Origin: Mycobacterium sp. E2479
GTDB taxonomy: Bacteria > Actinomycetota > Actinomycetes > Mycobacteriales > Mycobacteriaceae
DNA: 64,000 nt
Assembly (NCBI RefSeq): GCF_001667925.1
Contig: NZ_LZJR01000165.1
Coordinates: 1-64,000 of the forward strand
Reading direction: 5' to 3'
Made by a program: the position numbers and the translations under genes. Each line of letters starts with the position of its first letter. Position 1 is the stretch's first letter. Below, in pieces: positions 24,536-32,520 of the stretch. The notes beneath the pieces are model-generated. The model was given only the letters and a program-made list of their open reading frames with translations, did no database searches and was not told the origin of the DNA.

Positions 24536-27500
24536 GTGCCCCACGACGGTAAAGAGCGATCGCAGCGGATCCCCAGATCGGTGGCCGCCATCGCGGGAAT
24601 CGTGGGCCTGCTGCTGTGCCTGTCCGTCCCTCTGCTTCCGGTAAAACAGACCACCGCAACGATCCTTTGGCCCCAGGGCAGCACGGCCGGCCACGTCAGC
24701 CAGATCACCGCGCCACTGGTATCGGGAGCGCCGCGCGCGCTGGACATCTCCATCACCTGCCCGGACATCGCCACGCTGCCCGCCAGCGGCGGCTTGGTGG
24801 TCTCGACCCTGCCACCCGGCGGCATCGACGCCGGGAAGAACGGGCTCTTTGTGCGAGCCGGCACGGACGTGGTCGTCGTAGCATTCCGGGACACGGTGGC
24901 CGCGGTCGCACAACGCTCGGCGGTCGCCACCGGGGCCTGCAGCGTGCTGCACGTCTGGGCCGACGCCGGCGCGACGGGCGCCGATTTCGTCGGCATACCC
25001 GGCGCCTCCGGGGTGCTGCCCGCCGAAAAGAAACCCCAGGTTGGCGGCGTCTTCACCGACATGAAGGTGCCCGCGGGGCCGGGGCTGTCCGCCCGCATCG
25101 ACATCGACACCCGATTCATCACCGCGCCCACCATCGTCAAGGAAATCGTGATGGTCCTGGGCGCGCTGGCGGTGCTGACGGCCATCGCCGCGCTCGCCGT
25201 GCTGGACCGCCGCAGCCGAGGCGGCAGCACCCTGCTCAACTGGCGCTCCCCCATCGCCTGGCTCTCCAGATACCGCCCCGGCACCCGCCTGGCCAACTGG
25301 CGGCGAGTGGGGATCGCGACCTGGATCGCCGACGCCGGCGTGATCGCCACCCTGCTGCTGTGGCACATCATCGGCGCCACCTCATCGGACGACGGCTACA
25401 ACCTGACCATCGCGCGCGTCGCCCCGGGTGCCGGCTACATCGCCAACTACTACCGCTACTTCGGCACCACGGACGCACCCTTCGACTGGTACCTCGGGGT
25501 GCTGTCCAAGCTGGCCTCGGTGAGCACGGCCGGCGTCTGGATGCGCCTGCCCGCCACCGTGGCCGCAATCGGGTGCTGGCTGATCATCAGCCACTGGATG
25601 CTGCGCCGGCTCGGGCCTGGCCGTGGCGGCCTCGCGGCCAACCGGGTAGCGGTCTTCACCGCGGGCGCGGTGTTCGTGGCGGCGTGGCTGCCGTTCAACA
25701 ACGGTCTGCGGCCCGAACCGCTGATCGCCCTCGGCGTGCTGGTCACCTGGATGCTGATGGAACGTGCGATAGCGCTGCGGCGGCTGGCGCCCGCTGCGGT
25801 GGCCATCATCGTGGCGCTGCTCAGCGCGACGCTCGCACCGCAGGGCCTGATCGCCGTCGCCGCGCTGCTGACCGGCGCGCGGGCCGTCGCCCAGACGATC
25901 CGGCGCCGCCGGGCGACCGACGGACTGCTGGCACCGCTGGCGGTGCTGGCGGCCTCGCTGTCGCTGATCCTCGTGGTGGTGTTCCGCAGCCAGACGTTGG
26001 CCACGGTCGGCGAGGCGGCCCGCATCAAATACAAGGTCGGCCCGACCATCGCCTGGTACCAGGATTGGCTGCGCTACTACTTCCTCACGGTGGAGTCCAA
26101 CCCCGACGGATCGATGGCGCGGCGATTCGCCGTACTGGTGCTGCTGCTGTGCATGTTCGGGATGCTGGTCACCCTGCTGCGCCGGGGCCGGATCCCGGGC
26201 GTGGCCAGCGGCCCGGCGTGGCGATTGATCGGCACCACCGCATTCGGACTGCTGTTGTTGACGTTCACCCCGACCAAGTGGGCGGTCCAGTTCGGCGCGT
26301 TCGCCGGGCTGGCCGGGGCGTTGGGCGCTGTCACCGCGTTCGCCCTGGCCCGAATCGGCCTGCACAACCGCCGCAACCTGACCCTGTACGTCACGGCGCT
26401 GCTGTTCGTGCTGGCGGTGGCGACCTCGGGCATCAACGGCTGGTTCTACGTCGGCAACTACGGGGTGCCGTGGTACGACATCCAACCGGTCGTCGCAAGC
26501 CACCCGGTGACTTCGATGTTCCTGACGCTGTCGATCGCGACCGGCCTGCTGGCCGCCTGGCAGCACTTCCGGATGGACTACGCCGGGCACACCGAGGTCA
26601 AGGACAACCGGCGCAACCGGGTGCTCGCGTCGACCCCGCTGCTCGTGGTCGCGACCATCATGGTCGTCGGCGAAGTCGCCTCGCTGACCAAGGGCGCGGT
26701 GTTGCGCTACCCGCTCTACACCACCGCCAAGGCGAACCTCGCCGCAATCACTTCGGGGCTGTCCCCCGCCAGCTGCGCCATGGCCGACGACGTGCTGGCC
26801 GAGCCCGACCCCAATGCGGGCATGCTGCAGCCGGCGCCCGGGCAGACGTTCGGGCCGGACGGCCCGCTGGGCGGTGTCAACCCGGTCGGCTTCAAACCCG
26901 ACGGCGTCGGCGACGACCTGCGGTCGTACCCGGTGGTCACCAAGCCGGGCGTGGTGAATTCCACCGGGTCACCCAACAAACCCAATGCCACCATGAGCGA
27001 CTCTGCGGGGACGGCCGGCGGGAGAGGACCGGTCGGGGTAAACGGGTCGCATGCCGCGCTGCCGTTCGGACTCGACCCGGGCCGCACGCCGGTGATGGGC
27101 AGCTACGGCGAGAATTCGCTGGCCGCCAGCGCGACCTCGGCGTGGTACCAGCTGCCGCCGCGTAGCCCCGACCGGCCGATCGTGGTGGTGACGGCGGCCG
27201 GTGCCATCTGGTCGTACAAGGAGGATGGCACCTTCACCTATGGGCAGCAGCTGAAACTGCAGTGGGGCCACCGCGACTTGGCCCGTCCCGATAGCACCAC
27301 CCAGCCGCTGGCAGAGGTGTATCCGATCGACATCGGGCCGGAGCCGGCGTGGCGCAACCTGCGGTTCCCGCTGACCTGGGCGCCGCCCGAGGCGAACGTG
27401 GCTCGCATCGTCGCGTACGACCCGAACCTGAGCTCGGATCAGTGGTTCGCGGTCACGCCGCCGCGGGTCCCGGAGCTGCAGACCCTGCAGCAGTTGATGG

Positions 27501-27871
27501 GGTCGCAGACCCCCGTGCTGATGGACATCGCCACCGCCGCGAACTTCCCGTGCCAGCGGCCGTTCTCCGAACACCTTGGCGTTGCGGAACTTCCGGCCTA
27601 CCGCATCCTGCCCGATCACAAGCAGACGGCGGCGTCGTCGAACGGATGGCAGTCCAGTGAGGACGGGGGTCCGTTCCTGGTCACTCAGGCGATGCTTCGT
27701 ACCTCGACGGTCGCGACGTACCTGCGTGGCGACTGGCATCGCGACTGGGGATCCGTGGAGCAGTACTTCCGGTTGGTGCCGGCCGATCAGGCGCCGGACG
27801 CCGCAATCGAACAGGGTGTGATGACAGTGCACGGCTGGAGCCGGCAGGGACCGATTCGGGCGCTGCCATGA
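24536..27871 (+). CDS. embA: Arabinosyltransferase EmbA
   Basis: 1111-aa GT-C arabinosyltransferase, collinear with M. tuberculosis Rv3794 (1094 aa). EmbA forms a heterodimer with EmbB and makes the 3-OH arm of the terminal hexa-arabinofuranosyl motif of arabinogalactan. The catalytic pair D285-D286 lies in TSSDDGYNLTIARV. About 15 helices are followed by a periplasmic carbohydrate-binding C-terminal domain. GTG start; the next gene's ATG overlaps the stop (ATGA). The longer size comes mainly from loops after residue 215. It is separated from embC by 1.27 kb with its own probable promoter. Confidence 0.96.
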   Translation: MPHDGKERSQRIPRSVAAIAGIVGLLLCLSVPLLPVKQTTATILWPQGSTAGHVSQITAPLVSGAPRALDISITCPDIATLPASGGLVVSTLPPGGIDAGKNGLFVRAGTDVVVVAFRDTVAAVAQRSAVATGACSVLHVWADAGATGADFVGIPGASGVLPAEKKPQVGGVFTDMKVPAGPGLSARIDIDTRFITAPTIVKEIVMVLGALAVLTAIAALAVLDRRSRGGSTLLNWRSPIAWLSRYRPGTRLANWRRVGIATWIADAGVIATLLLWHIIGATSSDDGYNLTIARVAPGAGYIANYYRYFGTTDAPFDWYLGVLSKLASVSTAGVWMRLPATVAAIGCWLIISHWMLRRLGPGRGGLAANRVAVFTAGAVFVAAWLPFNNGLRPEPLIALGVLVTWMLMERAIALRRLAPAAVAIIVALLSATLAPQGLIAVAALLTGARAVAQTIRRRRATDGLLAPLAVLAASLSLILVVVFRSQTLATVGEAARIKYKVGPTIAWYQDWLRYYFLTVESNPDGSMARRFAVLVLLLCMFGMLVTLLRRGRIPGVASGPAWRLIGTTAFGLLLLTFTPTKWAVQFGAFAGLAGALGAVTAFALARIGLHNRRNLTLYVTALLFVLAVATSGINGWFYVGNYGVPWYDIQPVVASHPVTSMFLTLSIATGLLAAWQHFRMDYAGHTEVKDNRRNRVLASTPLLVVATIMVVGEVASLTKGAVLRYPLYTTAKANLAAITSGLSPASCAMADDVLAEPDPNAGMLQPAPGQTFGPDGPLGGVNPVGFKPDGVGDDLRSYPVVTKPGVVNSTGSPNKPNATMSDSAGTAGGRGPVGVNGSHAALPFGLDPGRTPVMGSYGENSLAASATSAWYQLPPRSPDRPIVVVTAAGAIWSYKEDGTFTYGQQLKLQWGHRDLARPDSTTQPLAEVYPIDIGPEPAWRNLRFPLTWAPPEANVARIVAYDPNLSSDQWFAVTPPRVPELQTLQQLMGSQTPVLMDIATAANFPCQRPFSEHLGVAELPAYRILPDHKQTAASSNGWQSSEDGGPFLVTQAMLRTSTVATYLRGDWHRDWGSVEQYFRLVPADQAPDAAIEQGVMTVHGWSRQGPIRALP

Positions 27872-30800
27872 GTGTCACGACCGTCGACAAGCGCGAGGGC
27901 GAAGCGGCACCCCGTCAGGATGTGCGCGTGACTCGCTGGGTCGCAACGATCGCCGGGCTGCTCGGCTTCATCCTGTCGATCGCGACCCCGCTGCTGCCCG
28001 TCGTGCAGACCACCGCGCAGCTGAATTGGCCGCAGGGCGGCCAGTTGAACAGCGTTACGGCCCCGCTGATTTCGCTGACACCGGTCGACGTGCACGTGAC
28101 CGTGCCGTGCTCGGTGGTGCGCGGCCTGCCACCGGAGGGCGGGGTCGTGCTCAGCACGGCGCCCAAGAAGGGCAAGGACGCCGCGCTCAACGCGTTGTTC
28201 GTGGTGGTCAACGGCAAGCGCGTCGACGTCACCGACCGCAACGTCGTGATCGCCAGCGCCGCCCGCGATCAGGTGGAGTCGGCACAGTGCCAGCGCATCG
28301 AGATCACCTCGACCAAGGCGGGCGCGTTCGCCACATTTGTCGGACTGACTGATGCGGCGGGCAAGCCGCTCGGCGGCGGCTTCCCCGACCCGAACCTGCG
28401 GCCGCAGATCGTCGGGGTGTTCACCGACCTCAGCGGGCCGGCCCCGGCGGGTCTGCACCTCTCGGCGACGATCGACACCCGCTTCTCCACCACCCCAACG
28501 ACTTTGAAGCTAGCAGCGATGGTGCTGGCCATCGTGTCCACCATTGTCGCGCTGATCGCCCTATGGCGGCTCGATCAGCTGGACGGCCACCGGATGCGCC
28601 GGCTCATTCCGGCGAACTGGCGCACGTTCACCCTGGCCGACGTCACGGTGATCTCCGGCTTCGTGCTGTGGCATGTGATCGGGGCGAACTCGTCGGACGA
28701 CGGCTACATCCTGGGCATGGCCCGGGTCGCCGACCGTGCCGGCTACATGTCGAACTACTTCCGCTGGTTCGGTAGCCCCGAGGACCCCTTCGGCTGGTAC
28801 TACAACCTGCTGGCGCTGATGACCCATGTCACCGACGCCAGCCTGTGGATGCGGTTGCCGGACTTGATCGCCGGGATCGTGTGCTGGCTGCTGCTCTCGC
28901 GCGAGGTGCTGCCCCGGCTGGGGCCCGCGGTGGCCGCCAGCAAGGCGGCGAACTGGGCGGCGGGCATGGTGCTGTTGACGGCCTGGATGCCGTTCGACAA
29001 CGGCCTGCGCCCCGAGCCGATCATCGCCGTCGGGTCGCTGATCACCTACGTGCTGATCGAGCGCTCGATGCGCTACAGCCGGCTGACGCCGGCCGCGCTG
29101 GCCGTCATCACCGCGGCCTTCACCCTCGGCGTTCAGCCCACCGGGTTGATCGCGGTGGCCGCGCTGGTCGCCGGTGGCCGTCCGATCCTGCGGATTCTGG
29201 TGAAACGCCATCGCCTGGTCGGCACCTGGCCGCTGGTGGCGCCGATGCTGGCCGCCGGCACGGTCATCCTGACCGTGGTGTTCGCCGATCAGACGCTGTC
29301 AACGGTGTTGGAAGCCACCAGGATTCGCACCGCGATCGGCCCCAGCCAGGCGTGGTACACCGAGAACCTGCGCTACTACTACCTGATCCTGCCCACCGTC
29401 GACGGTTCGCTGTCGCGCCGCTTCGGCTTCCTGGTCACCGCGCTGTGCCTCTTCACCGCGGTCTTCATCATGTTGCGGCGCAAGCGAATTCCCGGCGTGG
29501 CGCGCGGGCCGGCCTGGCGGCTGATGGGCGTCATCTTCGGCACCATGTTCTTCCTGATGTTCACCCCCACCAAGTGGGTGCACCACTTCGGGCTGTTTGC
29601 CGCGGTGGGGGCGGCGATGGCCGCGCTGACGACCGTGCTGGTGTCGCACGAGAGCTTGCGCTGGTCGCGCAACCGCATGGCCTTCCTTGCGGCGCTGCTG
29701 TTCGTGCTGGCGCTGTGTTTCGCCACCACGAACGGCTGGTGGTACGTGTCGAGCTTCGGTGTCCCGTTCAACAACGTGATGCCGAGGATCCACGGAATCA
29801 GCATCAGCACTGTCTTTTTCGCGTTGTTCGTGATCGTCGCGCTGTACGCGGCGTACCTGCACTTCGCGCCCAGGGACCGCGGCGAAGGACGGCTGGCGCG
29901 GGCGCTGACCGCCGCGCCCATCCCCCTCGCGGCCGGCTTCATGGCGCTGGTGTTCGTCGCCTCGATGGTGGCCGGCATCGTGCGCCAGTACCCCACCTAC
30001 TCCAATGCCTGGGACAATTTGCGGGAGTTCAGCGGCGGCTGCGGGCTGGCCGACGACGTGCTCGTCGAGCCGGACAGCAATGCCGGCTTCATGGTGCCTT
30101 TCAAAACAGGGGAGCCGGACAATTACGGCCCGCTGGGGCCGTTGGGTGGGGTCAGCCCAACGGGATTCACGCCCAACGGCGTGCCGGACCGCACCCTGGC
30201 CGAGTCGATCAAGGAGACGGAGGTGCCGCAGCCCGGCACCGACTACGACTGGGATGCGCCGACCAAACTGAAGGCCCCCGGCGCCAACGGCTCGACGGTC
30301 CCGCTGCCGTATGGCCTCGACCCCAGCCGGGTGCCGCTGGCCGGCAGCTACACCACCGGCGCGCAGCAGCAGAGCCGGCTCACCTCGGCGTGGTACCAGC
30401 TGCCGAAGCCCGACGACGGACACCCCCTGGTGGTGGTGACCGCCGCGGGCACTATCGCCGGCAACAGCATCCTGCACGGCCATACCAGCGGGCAGACGGT
30501 GGAGCTTGAATTCGGCAGGCCCGGTCCCGGCGGCGCGGTGCAGCCGGCCGGCCGACTGGTGCCCTACGACCTGTACGGCGAGCAGCCGAAGGTGTGGCGC
30601 AACCTGCGCTTCGCGCGTTCCCAGATGCCCGCCGACGCGGTCGCGGTGCGGGTGGTCGCCGAGGACCTGTCCCTGACGCCGGATGACTGGATCGCGCTGA
30701 CCCCGCCGCGCGTGCCGGAGCTGCGTTCCCTGCAGGAGTACATCGGTTCGAAGCGGCCGGTGCTGATGGACTGGGCCGTCGGGCTGGCGTTCCCGTGCCA

Positions 30801-31107
30801 GCATCCGATGCTGCATTCCAACGGCGTCACCGAGATTCCGGAGTTCCGCATCACGCCGGACTACAACGCCAAGAAGCAGGACACCGACACCTGGCAGGAC
30901 GGCGTCAACGGCGGCCTGCTGGGCATCACCGACCTGCTGCTGCGGGCCCACGTCATGTCGACGTACCTGTCCCATGACTGGGGCCGCGACTGGGGATCGC
31001 TGCGCAAATTCGACACCATCGCCGACGCGCACCCGGCGCAACTCGACCTGGGCACGGCGACCCGCACCGGATGGTGGTCGCCGGGACCGATCCGCATCAA
31101 GCCATAA
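27868..31107 (+). CDS. embB: Arabinosyltransferase EmbB
   Basis: 1079-aa GT-C arabinosyltransferase, collinear with M. tuberculosis Rv3795 (1098 aa); partner of EmbA and main target of ethambutol. The catalytic pair D277-D278 is followed by GYILGMAR; M284 equals M306 of M. tuberculosis, and Q475 equals Q497, both wild type. The residue equal to G406 is Pro384 (in LRPEPII). It is about 19 residues shorter than in M. tuberculosis, mostly a loop near residue 240. Start overlaps the embA stop by 4 bp, so the two are translated together. A 7-bp hairpin at 31160-31180 lies downstream. Confidence 0.97.
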   Translation: MSVTTVDKREGEAAPRQDVRVTRWVATIAGLLGFILSIATPLLPVVQTTAQLNWPQGGQLNSVTAPLISLTPVDVHVTVPCSVVRGLPPEGGVVLSTAPKKGKDAALNALFVVVNGKRVDVTDRNVVIASAARDQVESAQCQRIEITSTKAGAFATFVGLTDAAGKPLGGGFPDPNLRPQIVGVFTDLSGPAPAGLHLSATIDTRFSTTPTTLKLAAMVLAIVSTIVALIALWRLDQLDGHRMRRLIPANWRTFTLADVTVISGFVLWHVIGANSSDDGYILGMARVADRAGYMSNYFRWFGSPEDPFGWYYNLLALMTHVTDASLWMRLPDLIAGIVCWLLLSREVLPRLGPAVAASKAANWAAGMVLLTAWMPFDNGLRPEPIIAVGSLITYVLIERSMRYSRLTPAALAVITAAFTLGVQPTGLIAVAALVAGGRPILRILVKRHRLVGTWPLVAPMLAAGTVILTVVFADQTLSTVLEATRIRTAIGPSQAWYTENLRYYYLILPTVDGSLSRRFGFLVTALCLFTAVFIMLRRKRIPGVARGPAWRLMGVIFGTMFFLMFTPTKWVHHFGLFAAVGAAMAALTTVLVSHESLRWSRNRMAFLAALLFVLALCFATTNGWWYVSSFGVPFNNVMPRIHGISISTVFFALFVIVALYAAYLHFAPRDRGEGRLARALTAAPIPLAAGFMALVFVASMVAGIVRQYPTYSNAWDNLREFSGGCGLADDVLVEPDSNAGFMVPFKTGEPDNYGPLGPLGGVSPTGFTPNGVPDRTLAESIKETEVPQPGTDYDWDAPTKLKAPGANGSTVPLPYGLDPSRVPLAGSYTTGAQQQSRLTSAWYQLPKPDDGHPLVVVTAAGTIAGNSILHGHTSGQTVELEFGRPGPGGAVQPAGRLVPYDLYGEQPKVWRNLRFARSQMPADAVAVRVVAEDLSLTPDDWIALTPPRVPELRSLQEYIGSKRPVLMDWAVGLAFPCQHPMLHSNGVTEIPEFRITPDYNAKKQDTDTWQDGVNGGLLGITDLLLRAHVMSTYLSHDWGRDWGSLRKFDTIADAHPAQLDLGTATRTGWWSPGPIRIKP

Positions 31108-31283
31108 AGCGCCGAATAAAACACGCCGTTGCAAAATCGCGGTGCGCCGTAATTATTCATCGGTCGAATAGTGCGACCGAATTAACGGCCGAGTAATTAC
31201 TGGTCAAAGGTTTGATCTAGCCATTTTCCGGTCAATACTATTTCGCTGTGATCCCTTTCACACGACGGAAAAGGATGGCCCGA

Positions 31284-31799
31284 ATGCAAACGCTGACACG
31301 CCTGGGAACGTGCACGGCCGCAGCCGCGCTGCTGGTCGCCCCAGCTTCGAGTGTGGCCATCGGGGTGGCGGGCGCCGACGGCGGCGGCACGACCGTGGTT
31401 TTCGACAACTACTTGCGGCGTTGCGATTTCAGCAAGGTGGCCATCGCCCCCAAGGTGCCCAGCCCGATGCTCGGTACCGGTTCGGCCATCGTCCGCACCA
31501 GCGGGAACCGGGCCGTCGCCGAGGTGCATCTGGTGGACGGCCCCGAACCGGGCGCGCATTACGATGTCGGGCTCATCGAAGAACCCCGCCCGGCGTCGTC
31601 GACCTGTGGACCCGGAGACCCGGGAACCGCATTTACCGGCATGGATCTCGATGGCGCGGGAAACGGAACGGCCACCGTTGTCGACGCAATTCGACCGGGC
31701 ACGACGGGCGTATGGGTGATGATCGAGCGCCCGAATGCGAACTCGCAGAACCCGGCGGAGTTCTATACGTCGGAGTTCCTGGTGCCGGTGCGGGCGTAG
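31284..31799 (+). CDS. Exported protein of unknown function
   Basis: 171-aa protein with an N-terminal signal peptide (positive MQTLTRLGT, hydrophobic AAAALLVAPASSVAIGVAGA, cleavage near AGA/DGGG). The mature part has one Cys pair (RRCDF and STCGPGDPG) and a beta-rich look, ending TSEFLVPVRA. No family I recognise; such proteins are common in mycobacteria. The ATG at 31284 has AAAAGG about 8 nt upstream, whereas the ATG at 31275 has no room for a ribosome site. It lies 176 bp after embB and 119 bp before the FHA gene. Confidence 0.75.
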   Translation: MQTLTRLGTCTAAAALLVAPASSVAIGVAGADGGGTTVVFDNYLRRCDFSKVAIAPKVPSPMLGTGSAIVRTSGNRAVAEVHLVDGPEPGAHYDVGLIEEPRPASSTCGPGDPGTAFTGMDLDGAGNGTATVVDAIRPGTTGVWVMIERPNANSQNPAEFYTSEFLVPVRA

Positions 31800-31918
31800 C
31801 CACCGCCGGCCACCCCCGTGCCACAATCGCCCCGGAGGAAACAGGGACTTCGGTCTCTATCTTGACACTCACGGCGATGCTGCGATGGCAAGATCGACGG
31901 GGGCTTGGAAAGGGTGCG

Positions 31919-32365
31919 GTGTCGGCGTCATACGAAAAGACGAGACAGCAACCGGTCGTGCCGGGTGAAGCCACCGGCGGCATCGGTTCGGTGCTACCTG
32001 CCGACGTGCACGACGAAATCGACACCTCGTCGGCCGTCGCCGAAGCGGCCGCGACGCTGGCCCGCGGCTCGGCCATCCTCGTGGTGAAGCGCGGTCCCAA
32101 TGTGGGAGCGAAGTTCGTGTTGAACCAGCCGGTCACGAACGCGGGGCGCCATCCCGCCAGCGACATCTTTCTCGACGACATCACGGTCAGCCGCAGGCAC
32201 GCCGAGTTCCACGCCCAAAACGGGGAATTCCGCGTCGTCGACCTCGGTAGCCTCAACGGCACGTACCTCAACCGCGCCGCGGTCGAATCCGCGGTGCTGG
32301 CCAACGGCGATGTGCTCCAAATCGGCAATTTCCGGCTGATATTCCTCACCGCCGCGGGCGGCTGA
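31919..32365 (+). CDS. FHA-domain protein, GarA paralogue without the ETTS motif
   Basis: 148 aa. The C-terminal FHA domain (residues 55-148) is highly like GarA: LVVKRGPNVGAKF, GRHPASDIFLDDITVSRRHAEF, GSLNGTYLN, LANGDVLQIGNFRLIFL, with the phosphothreonine-binding Arg, Ser and Asn all present. GarA regulates 2-oxoglutarate metabolism and is switched by PknB/PknG phosphorylation of an N-terminal ETTS site. Here that region reads SYEKTRQQ, so the known phospho-switch is not conserved, though one Thr remains. GTG at 31919 follows GGAAAGGG by about 6 nt. An earlier ATG at 31877 is possible. True GarA is expected elsewhere in the genome. Confidence 0.88.
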   Translation: MSASYEKTRQQPVVPGEATGGIGSVLPADVHDEIDTSSAVAEAAATLARGSAILVVKRGPNVGAKFVLNQPVTNAGRHPASDIFLDDITVSRRHAEFHAQNGEFRVVDLGSLNGTYLNRAAVESAVLANGDVLQIGNFRLIFLTAAGG

Positions 32366-32379
32366 CACTCCGTGGCGGT

Positions 32380-32520
32380 GCTGTGCCGGCCGAAGCGCGC
32401 CCCCGGCAGACCATCGAATTCGATTCCGGCAAAACGGTTTTCGTCGCCACGCCGGCGGTGCCCGCTACGCGCTGCTGCCAGACGATCCGCTCGGCGCGTA
32501 CCGTCTGACGGATGAGTGAC
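32380..32520 (+). pseudogene. Possible C-terminal remnant of a lost gene
   Basis: Two protein-like stretches lie in different frames: RQTIEFDSGKTVFVATP (32404-32454) and, after a frame change, HAGGARYALLPDDPLGAYRLTDE ending at the stop at 32517-32519. The second overlaps the fadE35 start codon. In M. tuberculosis an arylsulfatase-like gene (Rv3796) precedes fadE35; this may be what remains of such a gene here. The evidence is only the look of the translations. Confidence 0.3.
32499..32504 (+). promoter_or_regulatory. Candidate -10 box for fadE35
   Basis: TACCGT ends 7 nt before the ATG at 32512 and fits TAnnnT. Confidence 0.45.

Noticed and set aside
19980..31107. embC, embA and embB as an assembly duplication
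   Set aside because: The three proteins differ throughout and each matches its own M. tuberculosis orthologue, so they are true ancient paralogues.
29299..31134. 611-aa minus-strand frame opposite embB
   Set aside because: Antisense of EmbB with no domain.
32404..32519. A short real gene ahead of fadE35
   Set aside because: The two coding-like stretches need a frame change and have no start or ribosome site, so it is listed only as a possible remnant.
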